Shown: piece by piece, positions 12,563 through 25,262 of the stretch | Layout of the letters: the number at the start of each line of letters is the position of its first letter | How positions within the stretch are numbered: position 1 is the stretch's first letter | Origin: Haematococcus lacustris | Taxonomy: Eukaryota; Chlorophyta; Chlorophyceae; Chlamydomonadales; Haematococcaceae | Length of the DNA: 64,000 nucleotides | Direction of reading: 5' to 3' | Assembly (NCBI GenBank): GCA_030144725.1 | Contig: JASKMD010000012.1 | Location: 725,291 to 789,290, forward strand | Program-made: the position numbers and the translations under genes | Notes under the pieces: model-generated | What the model was told of the DNA's origin: nothing | Databases searched by the model: none | What the model saw: only the letters and a program-made list of their open reading frames with translations

Positions 12563-15559
12563 ATGGCGTCCCTGGCATCACAAGGCCTTAGAGGCCTCGC
12601 AGGTGTGCAGCAGGCTCTGTGCCGCGCAGCCGCTTGAGTTTGATTACGCCACGTTATTGAAACACGCCTCCTTCGCGCTCTGTAGTCGATGGCCGCGGTC
12701 CTTCTCGGTCGCCGCATCTCACGTCGCGGAGCCTTTGTTGCGGCGCTGGCACAGCGATGATGGAACTGAAGCCGAGCCTCCTCCCAGTCATGCCCAGCTC
12801 AACCGTACTGGAGCAAGCGCTCCACCCCGCGCTCCACCGCCTGGCTCCACCACCCAGCAAGCGCTCAGTTGATGAGCTCATGGCTACATCACCTGCCTTT
12901 GTGGAGCAGTCAGAACCAACCCCTGTTCCAGACAACAGCCTTACTCTGGAGCAGCGGGCTGTTGGCTGCATGCTGTCAGCAATGTGTGGCAACGCACTGG
13001 GCGCTCCTGTGGCAAACGATCGCCACTGGCAGGTGTGTTGAAGATGGGCACCATCATCTCTATCAGCTCCATTAGGCCAGATGTATCACGCCAACTGCAT
13101 CAACGAGTACACACACTGCTTTTGCATGTACCTGTTATTGGCTGGTGCTAGCTGTAGTGTTTGTGGCATATGTAGGTATGGGATGTAGAACACAGGTTGT
13201 CTGGCACATGGCTTCACATGGATGACATATAGCATTGCAAACTCACATGGGTGTAGCAATGCTTTTTCAGCCTGGTCTGTCGAGGGACAAGGCATGGGCG
13301 AGACATGAGCTCTGCTTACATGCGTGGGCACTTCATGTTCTATGCAAGAAGCACAGGTGCCAGCAGCATCACAAGCATAAGTTATCAGCTAGATTAATCA
13401 GGTGGTGAAAGGGTGTGGGTCAGATTGATAGGTGGGGCGGGGTTTGGAGATAGGTGACCTGAGCCAAGGCAGCATTTGGCTGGCAGGTGTCTTTGCTGAC
13501 TTCAGGTGATGCGCATGTTCCCTCGGGGGCTCACAGAGTTCTGGGGCGTGGACTTCAGCGCAATTAAGCCGGTGAAGCGCGGCCATTTCACAGGTGCCTC
13601 ATCCAATGCCTGGCTGTTACAGCCTGTAGGGCTTGGAGGGGAAAAGCGGTAGGCAGGGTAGAAGGGATGCCCAGACTACACTCACATGTCTTGTGGAGTT
13701 CAGCTGTGATGCCTGTGTGCGGGCTGAACATGGGCATAAACTTCTCGTCACTGTGCTGTGGTGTTCATTGCAACACTCAGTCTCTCAATGTACTCACTCC
13801 TGCCGTGCTCTATGGCTGCATGCAAGCCACTACCGCCCTTGCCTTACTATTGCTCCCATTGCTTGCTGACGTATGTGCGGTGGCAGGGGACTATCAGATG
13901 CTAGTGGCCACCGCGCGCAGCCTGGCTAGAGCTCAAGGCCGTTTCCCTAGCGTCGAGGAGCAGGCTGTGGAGCTGGCAGTGTCGTGCGATCCAGCTGGCC
14001 GGAGATACAGTCCATATGCAGGTGCGGCTTCCAGGTTCCACGTATCGAATATAGCCTGCTACAGCAAGACTTCATTGTCACTCCTTTCGCCTTTTTGCGC
14101 AGAGGTGCTACTGGATGGCTTGCGCGGCGGTCAGCCCATTGTGCGCGGTCTGCCGCACTTGGCGCAATCCTTTCTTGCACAGTCGCAAGCGCAGCTTGCC
14201 AGCACTGCTACAGACCGCCAAGAGCGGCAACCTTGGGGCCCCGCGGACAACGGAGCCGCAGCCCGCGTTGCGCCCGTCGCCCTGGCATGTGCGGCCCGCG
14301 GTGCAAGCCTGGCCGAGCTAGAGGCCGCGGTGAACGCAATGTGCGAGGTCACACATCCACACCCTCTCGGCAGGGACGGCGCCTGGGTCGTAGCTGCTGC
14401 GCTGCACTGGCTGCTGGCCCATCACCCTGGATGCCGGGTTGCAGCCTCTCAGCAGCTTAGGCAGCCAGTACTCAGCCGCAGTAGGCAAGGGACACGACAG
14501 CACCATGCCAATGGCAACGTCAACAGCCTTGGGAATGCAGATGTATTGCTACCCAAGCCAGCTGCCAGTGAACAGCCTGACCATAGCACTCCAGAAGCTC
14601 TGCTGGAGTTTTTGGAGTCAGTAGCACGCACTGAGGATATGCGGGGCAAGCTGCAGCTACTCCGGAGCAACCTGCTGCAGGTGAGGCGCGCGTTGCATGA
14701 CATTTCATACTCATAGCATGGAGAACAATGCTGATGCTGAAGTCAGATGCACTTGTTGTCTACCTTGAGCCGGGTGCCTAACCCTTGACATGCTAGAAAT
14801 ATGACACAGGCTGGCAAGCTTGATGCAGCTGGCATGGAGGTGCACCATTCCATCCATACTCATCACATGTGACGAACCTGAGGAGGGAGGTGGTCCATGC
14901 TGAGACAGTTTGTCTGCTGCTGCCATAATGGCTGCTCCTGGCTGGCCATACTGCAGGTGTCTCCTGTGACCTCCTGGCCCACTTTCTACGCTAGTCGGGA
15001 TTGGCAACGGCTGGTGCAGGTGGTCAGCCGCCTGACCTACCATGACTATGCCACCTCTGGCACAGAAGCAGCAGCAGTGGCCCTATGGGCCTTGGTCACC
15101 CACTGGCAGCTGCCCCGCCAGGCAATCTGTGTGGCAGCAACATGGGGTGGCAGTGCTCCTGTGACCACGCAGATCGTGGGGGCGCTGGCAGGGGCAGCGC
15201 ATGGCAGCATGTGGATACCGGACTCATGGATGCAGGGTGTGGAGAATGGCCCAGACCCCAGCAGCCTGTCAACCAGGGATAGCTTAACACAACCATTTGG
15301 GCAAGCTGAGGGGCTGCAAGGGTCGGGCCTGGGGGTAGCAGCCCAGGGAGTAGCAGCCCAGGGGTTAACAGCCCAGGACGCGAGCCAGGAGGCGAGCCAG
15401 GGGCAACAGGAGGTAGAGCAAGGAATGCGCCCAGGCACGATGGCAGAGGGGTCTGAAGCATTTCCTTTGCCTGGCGCCACCGCGCTACAAGGCATCAGAG
15501 ATGAGGTGATCCAGCTGGCTCGGCAGCTTGTGGCTAAGGGCCAAGGCAGCTCACAATAG
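12563..15559 (+). CDS. ADP-ribosylglycohydrolase-like protein, metal ligands lost
   Basis: The ADP-ribosylglycohydrolase fold normally hydrolyses ADP-ribose bonds with two Mg ions. Exons that join in phase are (up to) 13032, 13506-13593, 13887-14021, 14103-14680 and 14957-15559 (stop). Family landmarks, in order: LTLEQRAVGCMLSAMCGNAL (usual G-D-A-L-G), TGDYQML (usual T-D-D-T-Q), DNGAAARVAPVALA (usual N-G-A-x-x-R-x-A-P), and GGSAPVTTQIVGALAGAAHG (usual GG-D-T-D-T) followed by IPDSW. Most Asp ligands are replaced, so it may be a binding-only pseudoenzyme. The start is uncertain. ATG 12757 opens the correct frame directly and gives about 560 residues. ATG 12563 would need an intron 12603-12685. 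Confidence 0.8.
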
Positions 15560-15701
15560 AACTGTGCAGATTGGTAGGCAGTTCAATAGGTAGAAATCTC
15601 TGCTTTTAGTGCCCAGCTTGCCTGTGCGCAGCATGCCCTGCTGTTACAAGCTGTTTTTCCTTCTTGTGTGAGAAGGAGTGTTATTGCTGGTTGCCCTTGA
15701 T

Positions 15702-15808
15702 GGTGGCCCACCCACTTGCCCACTAGCGGTCCCTAGTATTTCCGCTAGTGGCCACTAGTGGGCCCTGGTGGTCCGGCTCAAATGGAGGCCCTAGTGAGGG
15801 ACAAGGGG
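15702..15808 (+). mobile_element. 107-bp copy of the dispersed RuvC element 3' end
   Basis: The copy ends in CCCTAGTGAGGGACAAGGGG and is bounded by a perfect 16-bp direct repeat, GCTGGTTGCCCTTGAT, at 15686-15701 and 15809-15824. It carries no ORF, only the terminal part of the family's 3' UTR. Confidence 0.88.
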
Positions 15809-15824
15809 GCTGGTTGCCCTTGAT

Positions 15825-16349
15825 TACTTATGTCATGCCTGGTCGTATGTAGCAACCTGTCGTATGTCATGCCACCACTTGCACCTTGCTGTGCGACACT
15901 GGCCTGTACTTTCTAAGAGTCTTGTATGTAGCAACCTGCACGGTGTGGTGATCCATGTTGTCCTGCTGATCCTAGGGGAGGATCGGTCGGAATGGCTGTT
16001 TTGCCTGGTTTGTGTGGTGCTGTTGACAATGCTGATGACAGTTGACGTACTTATCATGTACAGCTGAACACCAACATGCGAAGGCTGATGATTATGCATG
16101 ACGTGTGATACTGCTGGGTCTAGCTATTCATTTAGCACAGCTGGCCCATGCAATCACATAGCATTTCTTTTGACGTGGCTGCTGCTACGTTGTGCTTTAC
16201 TTATAACTCGTGGCTGCTGCTGAGTTTTGTTGATTGCCGGTCAAGAGGGGTCGAAACATCCTGTCTGCTAGCTAGCTAGCTGGTGCTACCGCTGTAAGCT
16301 CCCTGCTGTACAACTCGTGGCTGCTGATGGTTTGTTGCAAGGGCAGGGC
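15825..16349. other. Intergenic
   Basis: Holds a near-repeat of AACTCGTGGCTGCTG (16206 and 16313) and GCTA runs near 16269. No gene is seen. Confidence 0.5.
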
Positions 16350-16362
16350 TGCTGCGTCTGCT

Positions 16363-17096
16363 ATCACATCTTTCTAGCACAGTGGCATACGAAGCATGGA
16401 GCCAGCAACGTGACCAGCCAGTGCGGGGCCTGATGTGGTGCCCGGTGGTGGACCCACGCAAGCCCCCACAGGCCCCACGCAGCAGCCAGGCAGCCACACT
16501 GGCAGCAGCCTCAGAGCCACGGCCCAGCACTCCCCCGCCAGCCAAGCGCACCAAGGCTGAGCAGGCAGCTGAACCCAACAAGGGCAAAGGCAAGGCCCAG
16601 GGCAAGGCTGCCAAAGCCAAGCCAGCACCACAGCCAGGCAGGTGGCTGGACAGGGACTGCAATGCAGCGCTGAACATGCAGCGCGTTGGGCAGAGCAGGT
16701 GGCGTCCACTGGAGCTGTGCTACTGGAAAGACCAGGGAGCTCTGCCAGCCAAGGGCAAGGAGTACCCTGGCCTGGGCTACAAGCGGCTGCAAGACAAGCC
16801 ACCCTCGGCCCAGAATCAGCAGCCTGCCGGGGCACAGTGATGTGTGCTCCTCTTTGTTGAGCTGTCATCAGCTTACATTAGCGCATGTTTAGTCATGCCA
16901 ACTCTACGCAATAGCCCTCAGGGGTCAGGCAATGATGTAGGTGGTAGGCACTCATGCACCATGTCCATGTGCACTGGGTATACTCCACACAGCCCAATAA
17001 CACCATTTGAGTCGGGCGACTATTGCTCACTAGTATTCCCGCTAGTGGCTGCTAGTGGCCACTACTGGTCCGGCTGAAATGGAGGCCCTAGGGGGG
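16363..17096 (+). mobile_element. Dispersed RuvC element, longest copy with TSD
   Basis: The 734-bp insertion lies between perfect 13-bp direct repeats TGCTGCGTCTGCT (16350-16362 and 17097-17109). It begins inside the coding region and has no 5' UTR. It then runs through the RuvC C-terminal ORF (stop near 16840) and about 250 bp of 3' UTR shared with 10008-10272, 29340-30927 and 50552-50755. Its 3' tip ends CCCTAGGGGGG, lacking the TGAGGGACAA present in sister copies. Confidence 0.88.
16382..16840 (+). pseudogene. TnpB/Fanzor-like nuclease C-terminus with RuvC-III motif
   Basis: The open frame (no ATG; it opens inside the element) reads QPVRGLMWCPV, a Pro/Ser linker, and a Lys/Ala-rich spacer of about 30 residues. 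Then come GRWLDRDCNAALNMQRVG, RWRPLELCYWKDQGALPAKG and KEYPGLGYKRL, ending at TGA. DRDxNAAxN is the RuvC-III block of IS605 OrfB (TnpB) and eukaryotic Fanzor proteins; the second Asp is the expected catalytic residue. The RuvC-I and RuvC-II parts are absent because the copy is truncated at its 5' end. It is a fragment and unlikely to be active alone. Family call from motif order, not from a search. Confidence 0.75.
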
Positions 17097-17109
17097 TGCT
17101 GCGTCTGCT

Positions 17110-17339
17110 GCTGCTTAGGGCCCCTGTATTGTAACTATGATTGGTTTTGTTCTACTGAGAGGCGGCAGCACTGCAAGCCCCACCAGGCCGGAAGGCTGAA
17201 AGCCCCGAGCAGGACCGCCTGTCATTGTCACCCTGGAGCAAACGACGAGTCCTTATTTGGTGCCCCTGGGTGAACCAAGACACATCTGGGATCTTGGCAA
17301 GTGGGCGCACAGGGAGGCCCCGTGACGCCCAGTCGGGTG
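17110..17339. other. Flank between element and long repeat
   Basis: No gene is seen. The sequence includes a short match (GTGACGCCCAGTC) to 18722-18734. Confidence 0.4.
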
Positions 17340-18385
17340 TTCCCAACATGGGGTTGGGGTTGGGGTTGGGATATGCATGCATGTACTCTCTCAATACTGC
17401 ATCGTTTTCGATAGCGTTTGGCACATTGGTAGCTGCAAATCAATGCGCGTCATCTGACCATCAGCGCACGACATTGGAGTCTTTGCTCGCGTACTGCCAC
17501 ATGTGCCCGCGAATAAACCACAGCGGCGAGACGGGTATCCTTGGGACGGTGAGCCACATCCCTGTGGCGCCATCTATCTGGCGTAGTGAGCTGGTTGTGC
17601 ACAAATGGAATGTCCGGCCGACACCCAACGCGATGCCTGCCGGGCGTGCAGGGCGCCTAGACGGGGTGATTGAAACATAATAGATGTGCTCACTTCCGCC
17701 GAATACACCATTTGGGTCGGCGCACACTAAGGGATCACCGGGTTACACCCCCCCCTCCTCCACTGTGTCCTTCACTGTGTTGCACCCGTTGCACCCACAG
17801 GAAAACGGCTACGAAATGTTTGTTCTTGACCCCTTGGCGCTCTTGTTGAAACAAACCGCACGTTAAACAGCCCAGGCCTCTATCAGTTTGACATCTTCAA
17901 AGTGACATCATGTTCTCCAAGCAGAATCAGGGCCACGGGGCTGTGGGGTGGCAGTTGAGCTATGAAACTTTGCACGCAGGTGGATGGCATGTAGGGGAGT
18001 GTAACTCTCAGAGGAGCCGAGTCCAAACTCGGACATGGTGTGGAGTTGTGCGACTGACTGCATGGCCCTGGTCCTGAGATCGGCTAAGGGAGTTGGGGGT
18101 CACAGACCAAAGTGAGCTTTTGACATATCTGAGTATGAGCGTGTGTAACCCTCTTCCATCCCCACGCCAGTCATCCACCACCTCTCAGTCCCAATCTGGC
18201 AAGGAGAACAAGAGGTGGGCAAGAACAAAAAAAAAAGAGGCAGTTAGCCAGTCAACCGTCAACGACATCGAATATCGAAAAACGAATCGAGTGCGAACAG
18301 GGCCAATGTCTAAAAGGAGCGTAACCTAGTAAGTAGCATGCTGTAAGTCCCAATGGTCGAGCTGTGGCATTGCCCTCTGGGTAAG
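17340..18385 (+). repeat. Long dispersed repeat, inverted partner at 59620-60500
   Basis: About 850 bp match the reverse complement of 59620-60500 with scattered substitutions and small indels. The 5' part (CTCTCAATACTGCATCGTTT, GATAGCGTTTG, GCGCGTCATCTGACCA) recurs alone at 44645-44770 and, more diverged, at 56105-56400 and 63460-63790. Its ORFs differ between the two copies, so I see no conserved protein. The outer end is AACCTAGTAAGTAGCATG and a GGGCATTGCCA-like sequence. Confidence 0.85.
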
Positions 18386-19317
18386 GGGGGGAGGTGGGCT
18401 CTTTGCCACATCGCCGCAACCGCTTTCCAATCCGACTGCTGCTGCCGACGCGCATGCGCATGTAGAGCAGCCTAAGCGACGAAGGCGGTCGCAGCGATGA
18501 CTGCATGCTCCGCAACGGCCCAAATTTGAATCACTAACTTTGATGCTTTGCTGTGCACGGCCTACTAACTGCATAGTTATTCTGGATGGTTGAAAGGTAG
18601 CTGGCTGGGTTGGCTACATTGTGAATCATCTAGCATAGTATTTGGCGCAGTGAGTGCAGAGTTACAGCCGTCCTACTAATAAGGGTCGGTTTCCTGTCAT
18701 TTTCTGTTAATTGGGAACACCTGACGCCCAGTCAAGCTGTGCTGGTGGCCAGGCCGATCAGTGGCTGCTATCCTAGGCAAGGATCACCCAGAAGTGAGCA
18801 CTATGCTCTGCTTGCTAAGCTGTTGGTTGAACAAGAGCATGGGTTTCATGCCAACGTCGTGCCATTGGTGTCGGGGAAGTGACATCACAGGGAAAACAGT
18901 AACACAGTTTCTAATGGTAAATATATGATAATCAACGCATGTAATGCAGCCCCGGCTCAGAGGTGTCATCCATGTGCTGAGGAAGAGGAGCTGGGAAGGA
19001 TGAAACCTAGCCAGCAGCTAAGGGCTCGTCATCAGAAGCAACGGCTGTGTGCCACCGGTGTGCGAACGTGCCATCGGTGTGAGGGCTGCAGTCATCTAGG
19101 GTGCGACCGAGGACGCTTCACTTTGATTGGAGTAGCTGAGTGAGATTACCACAGTCAAGCATGTTGTTCCTTGTTGAATGACTTTTGTTTGACTGTAGGA
19201 GCATGCCAACGTGTTGAGCATGTCATGTGCAAAACGTGAGTGTGGGAACAAATAAGCACGGAAAGCTTAATTGCGCACTAACTCTCGCTAATCAAACACA
19301 CGACGCCTACAAAGACG
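18386..19317. other. Intergenic upstream of the SHMT gene
   Basis: No coding exon is recognised. It contains repeat family A copy 2 at 19085-19195, ending about 120 bp before the SHMT start codon, so the repeat lies in the promoter. Confidence 0.5.
19085..19195 (+). repeat. Dispersed repeat family A, copy 2
   Basis: Matches 5790-5930 and the inverted copy 33925-34055. It lies 120-230 bp upstream of the SHMT ATG. Confidence 0.8.
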
Positions 19318-22300
19318 ATGCAAGGCAGCCAGAGTATGCGTGGAATGGCTGGACGTCAGGTCGCGCCCCCTGCGCCTGCTGTGGCGGCGCGTGTGTCACG
19401 TCGCGTGCTTCGTGTTCAGGCTACGCTTGCAGCACCACCAGCATGTGGGTGCAAGGCCCCGTCGACACGTTCCTCTCCGGCCTCACACACTAATAATAAT
19501 GCTGCTACCTGGGTCACGTCGCAGCTGCTAAGAGGGAGCTGTTGCAGTATGATGGCGCCCTCGCGGACGTGGATCCTGAAATCGCCAGTATCATTACCAA
19601 GGAGAAGGCGCGACAGGTGAGCGCAGTACTGTCCTAGACACGCACTGGCTGCATTGCTGGTAGCCTGAATGTAGCACACCAAGGCGTGCCGTAAACGTGT
19701 AGGTTCGTGGCCTGGAGCTCATTGCCAGCGAGAACTTCACGTCCAAAGCGGTAAGTCTTGCACTGACGAGGGTTTAAACTCATGGAGTCCTAGGCCAGGC
19801 TGTGTAGGTCATGTGTGGCTGTGGTGTTGAGTGTTGACCGCCCTCCCCTGACACTTGCTCTGCAGGTTATGCAAGCACTTGGCTCGTGCATGACCAACAA
19901 GTATTCAGAAGGTCGTCCAAATGCGAGGTACTATGGCGGCAACGAGTTCATTGACCAGGCTGAGCTGCTGTGCGAGGTATGAGTCTCCTCAATCAATGCA
20001 ACTGCTGCAGCACAGTAAAGCAATAATCAAGCACTGTATTATGACAGGCAGGTCATTGTTTGTGTTTTATGTTGTCTGTTGCCTGATAGATGGCTGTCAG
20101 TCTAAGCTGCTAAGCAGCTCCTTGCTGGGTGGTGTCTTTTCAGCGGCGTGCGCTGGAGTTATTCAAGCTGGACCCAGCAGAGTGGGGTGTGAACGTGCAG
20201 CCCTTGTCTGGATCACCTGCCAATTTCCAGGTACGTTGCAATCACGCAGACTCTTCCGCACACTGCAGCATACCTCTCCCTTCCTGCTGTGGGGTGATCC
20301 CTCGTCACTACTACCCATCCCTCATTAACTCAGCTGCATCCTTTATGCTGGCTAGCCATTCCCCTGTATAGCTCTATGATCTCTCATCGCAGCAGTCATG
20401 TGTTGGTTCTGATGCTGCACCTGTTGTGCCCAGGTGTACACAGCGCTGCTGCAGCCCCATGACCGCATCATGGGCCTGGACCTGCCCCACGGTGGCCACC
20501 TGACCCATGGCTTTATGACCAGCAAGCGCCGCATCTCAGCCACCTCCGTATACTTTGAGTCCATGCCGTACCGCCTGAATGAAGCTACTGGCGTCATCGA
20601 CTACGACGCTCTGCAGGCCAGTGCCGCGCTCTTCAGGCCTCGCCTCATCATCGCTGGGGCGTCTGCCTACTCCAGGTGTGCCATAGACATGGTGGAAACA
20701 AGCAGCACCATGTCAGGGTATTACAAGCTCAGCAGTAAACAGGCATGGTGGAAACAGGCATGGTGGAAACAGGCAGCGCCTTGGCAGGTCAACCCAGGCC
20801 TAGCTGCAAACAGACAGTGGTGACAGTCAGCCTCTTGGCAGGTCAACCCAGGCTTGGCATCACATCAAGATCAGCGATGCTCAACCTGCTGCACTGTGGG
20901 ATTCGGCTAAGCAAAGCATGCCAGGCCTGGCGGCACACTGGTGCAGGTGCTGCTGGGTAGCCTTGCAGCTGCAGCCAAGGTGCCTGGGTGCTCAGGGCTG
21001 GTATGTCAGTGAAGGAGCTGTAGCCAAAGGTGCCTGGGTGCTCAGGGCTGGCTGGCATGTCAGTGAAGGAGCTGTAGTTATAGTGAACACAACACTGGTT
21101 GCCTTGTGGTGCAGGAACATTGATTACAAGCGCATGCGGGAGATCTGTGACCAGCATGACGCATACCTCATGAGCGACATGGCGCACATCAGCGGGCTGG
21201 TGGCTGCGGGTGTGGTGCCAGGACCCTTTGAGCACAGCCACATCGTGACCACCACTACACACAAGTCGCTCAGGGGGCCACGGGGCGGCATGATCTTCTA
21301 TCGCAAGCAGTTCAAGGAGGCCATTGACCAGGCTGTGTTCCCAGTGAGTTTACATTGAACCATTGAGTCCAGGCAAAGGCTGCAGAACAGGAGGTAGGCA
21401 GAGGTGGTAGAGAAGAATAATGGGCAGTGCAGTGGTGGGCAAGGCTGGTGAAGTGGGATAGGGCCGCCATGACCAGAATGTCTGGGGTGGAATGTGCTGC
21501 TTTCCCCCTGTTTTCTTTTACCCCCCTTGCCTCTCCTTGCCTTTACCTGGTTTTTTTGCTGCACCCTTAGCTCATAAAAAAGCCTGCTTCCAGTGAGCCA
21601 TTGCCATCACTGTTCCTGACCTCCCTGTTGCCGACCTCCCCTCTTGTGCAGGGTCTTCAAGGCGGTCCTCACAACCACACCATCAGTGCATTGGCAGTGG
21701 CGCTAAAGCAAGCCAGCACTCCCGAGTTCAAGCAGTACCAGCACCAGGTAAGATGTCAGGCCTGTGGATGCTAGCAGCCGGCACTAAGCAGTTGGCCGGC
21801 CAGGACTTTACCCTGAGGTGGCAGGCCCCCTGCTGCGCGTCTCCTTTCGGCATCTTGGCTGGCAGCAGTACTGTGGCAGCTGCCATCTGCACAGATGCTG
21901 GTGTGCTGGTGGTTGCGTAGGTGGTGGCTAACTGCCAGGCCTTGAGCAAGCGCATGGTGGAGCTGGGCTACACAGTGGTCAGTGGCGGCACAGACAACCA
22001 CCTCATCCTGGTAGACTTGAAGCCCAGTGGCATTGATGGGGCCCCTGTGCAGGTGGGTGCCAGAAGCATAAGCAGCTGCAGCTTTTGCCGCCACCACGAT
22101 GGCGATGACAAGCATACCTGAGCAGCAGATGGTGTGGTGCAACTACAATGCTCAGTCAGGTGCCACTGTGCTAGCTGGCTCCTGGTTAACCTGTATTGCC
22201 AGCGAGGTGTGATGCTGGCCTGTATGGATGCTTGCTATGTATTGCTGGTGACGATGGTGGTGGGGGCTCTTTTTGTTGCAGACGGTGCTGGACGAGGTGA

Positions 22301-22778
22301 GCATCACACTGAACAAGAACAGTGTGCCTGGTGACAAGAGCGCCATCATCCCAGGTGGCATCCGCATTGGCACCCCTGCGCTGACCACAAGGGGCTTCAA
22401 GGAGGCGGAGTTTGTGCAAATCGCGGACTTCATTGCCCGCGCTGTGCAGGTGAGGAGTCTTGACAGGCAGGTATGGGCTATGGTGGGGCGTGAATAACCT
22501 AGTAGTTACCTACTGCATTGTTGCATCTTACCTTGCTCAACCCTTGAGGCCGTGTTCTCAGCCCAGGACTTTGCTGCGTCTTGGTTGGAGGTCAAGTGCA
22601 GGACCTGACTCATGCTGTGCAGATTGCCAAGGACTGCGCCGCCAATACCCCAGCCCCTGCCAAGTTGAAGGAGTTCAAGGAATATGTGGACAAGGAGGGC
22701 AGGCACAGGCCTGAGGTAGCACAGCTGAGGGCGGAGGTGGAGGCAATGGCTAATGCCTTCCCCATGCCTGGCTTGTAA
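19318..22778 (+). CDS. SHMT: Serine hydroxymethyltransferase, plastid-targeted form
   Basis: This PLP enzyme interconverts serine plus tetrahydrofolate with glycine plus 5,10-methylene-tetrahydrofolate. Eleven exons join in phase: 19318-19444, 19525-19616, 19703-19750, 19866-19976, 20144-20230, 20434-20675, 21115-21343, 21652-21747, 21921-22052, 22282-22449 and 22623-22778. They give about 495 residues. Landmarks: [69 protein letters not shown], and the PLP-lysine motif [25 protein letters not shown] (folate and carboxylate site) follows. The first exon is rich in Ala, Arg and Ser without acidic residues, like a chloroplast transit peptide; a mitochondrial presequence is the alternative. No break or missing catalytic residue was seen. 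Confidence 0.97.
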
Positions 22779-23657
22779 GCCAAGTATGGTTTGGTATACT
22801 AGCAGGGTTGTTCAAAGGCAGTTGGCCTCTATCTGTATGATGGCATGCTGCTATTGATAGCCCTCATCCTCAGCAGCCTTGTCTTGCCCAGCAGGCTGAG
22901 AGGCGCGTAATCCTGTAGACTATGTGTTGTGAGGAGGAGTGTTGGGATTGGCATTGTGTACAACTTGCGGTCACATAGTAGGTGGGGCGGGGTTAAGGTT
23001 TGAGCAGTTGACAAGTGCTGTCAGGTTTTTCTTTCAGTCCACGGGAGATCACGAAGGGAGTGTCATGCAGGAGCTGTGCCTGAGGTGGAGAAGTAGAGCT
23101 GTAAAGCGCTCACTTCTGCTGCGAGCAGGAGCGATAAATAAGTTAGGTGGGTTATACCGCTTAAGCCGTCAGCTGTTAGGCTGCTTGGTCGCCCTCCCCC
23201 TCTAGGGGTTCGGGACTCTGTAACGCACGTCAAAGCAAGGTGCACATGAGCTTAACATGAAGTCATGCAAGTTCTCACTATTATTGTGGAAAGTCATGGC
23301 AAACTCCGGCTGCTCCCTGATGGATCTTGTGGCGAGCATTTCAGGCAGCCTAGGTTCTCCCTCAAATCCAACCCAACGCCTCCCCCACCATCTTTCTTTT
23401 CTTTACCAGTGGGGAGTCAAACACTATCTGCAACTCCAGGCAATACCAGAACATATTACACGGATCAGGCGATGGGGTTATCAGACGATGCTAACGAATG
23501 TATACGATATGCAGCTTGTGTTCGTCCGTGACGTTATGTCCCGATCAAGCCAACTACAATCAATCACATGCATGCCTCTGAGCGCGGCATGGCACGTTGC
23601 TTTCATCTCTATATGGATTTGCATCAGCCGCATGCAGCTGCATATCTGCCGTGCAGC
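22779..23657. other. Intergenic, convergent gene ends
   Basis: Separates the 3' ends of SHMT (+) and the YEATS gene (-). The ORF at 23257-23850 overlaps the last YEATS exon and has no motif. Nothing else is recognised. Confidence 0.5.
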
Positions 23658-25227
23658 TCACATACCCGGCAAAGGGGGCAAGGCGGGCAGTGGTGAGATC
23701 CTGCCTTGCCCGCCCTGTGCCAGCCCCATGGGTAGCGTGCCGTGCAAGGCCATAATTTCACGCCGCATGTCATTCGACACCGTGGCAACCTTGGTCCTCC
23801 AGCTGCTGATGAGTTCCAGCTCCAGAGCCTCGTTGGGTGTCTGGAAGTAAGGCGCAAGCTGAGGCAAAGGGTGGAGAGGCTCTGCGGCACACACAGCAAT
23901 GCCAGGGCAACAAGCAGGCCAACTGCTGGCATAGCCGAAGGTGATGTGACCAAGTCAAGGAGTTGATGCCAAGCAGCAAGAAACTCACGCTGCTGCTCCT
24001 GCTGTGGTATGGAGGAAAATGGCGAGATAGAGCAACAGATGGTGAACTCACATACCATGGTGAAGTATGGTGTGGGGTGAAGTCACAAACCATGGTCAAG
24101 CCAGGCAGCTCAGTCTAGTGCTAGCTCGGGAGGCTGCTGGTGGTGCACAGCAACCCCTGCGCAGCGCTGAGTGCTCTGGCACTTCCTGGCACATGACCGG
24201 TCACCTGTACTCCATTATGAATCCTACCACATGCCCTGCCCTGCTGTCAAGTCGAACCACTGTTGCCGCATCATAATGACACCATGTGTGCGCTGTGCCA
24301 CCTTGACGCATCACAAGGTGCACAGGTGTGTGTTGGCAGTGCAGCAGCCACACCAAGCGTCAGCAGTGCTGCGCCAGCAGTGGTGGTGTGACCAGGCAGT
24401 GCAGGGGGCTCACGAGGGCGGTAACTGACGAGGCGCTGGTAGAAGTCTGCCCTCGGCTCGTAAAACACCAGCTCCTCTAATGTCTCTGACACCACGGGCC
24501 GCTTGGGGTCCTGGCGGCTGCCTGGCTGCATGCACACATACGCAGCAGGCACGACACATGAACAGGCATGTGCATGGTCTCAAGTGCAGGTGCATGGCAT
24601 TACATGCATGCAAGTGCATGCCACTGGAAAATATGTACATGAGGATCTTTGTGGTGACACAGACCACGATTCAGCTGGACGGTGGCACGCTTATTTTGCA
24701 TGAAGCTGCATGGAGGCAGGCATGAGACCCTCCCTAGCAGCACAGCCATATCGGCGTGCAGTGGAGCAGCACACCTCACACCCCCCACCTCACACATTAA
24801 ATCTGCATGGCCAGCAGTAGCCAATGCCAGGCATGCTAGCATGCATTGCAACACAGCTCAGGCCAGCTTGCTGAGCCAAACTGTAGCCCATGACTCCGGC
24901 ATTACACAGTCAGCAACTATGCTACACGTTGTGAACACAGCAGCAGGTGTGGTGGGTGAGGTGTGGGTGTCCGCAGTGAAGCTGACCTGCTCCCCGTCTT
25001 CATACAGCTTCAGCTTATGGTACAGGATGACTTCATTCTCACTTGAGTCAGGGGTGAACATAACCTGCAGCGCCCGGAAGCATGGTGCGCAGAGCATGGT
25101 GCGCTGCACCTGCACCTCAGCTTGCCTCCCATACCCTGCCGTACTATGCTGCTAAGGATAGGGCACGGGCAGCAGCCCCTACACTCACTGTGTTTGCAAC
25201 GCTTCGTGAACGCTGTGTGACGACGAC

Positions 25228-25262
<35 letters not shown>

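Noticed and set aside
12603..12872. Frame with a mitochondrial-presequence look (RRWHSDDGTEAEP)
   Set aside because: It overlaps the ADP-ribosylglycohydrolase exon in another frame and stops without a splice partner; kept only as a doubt about the true 5' end.
23624..24058. Open frame with EFLAAWHQLLDL as an extra YEATS exon
   Set aside because: Joining it after exon 6 gives an immediate stop in the required phase; the acceptor at 23882 joins cleanly.
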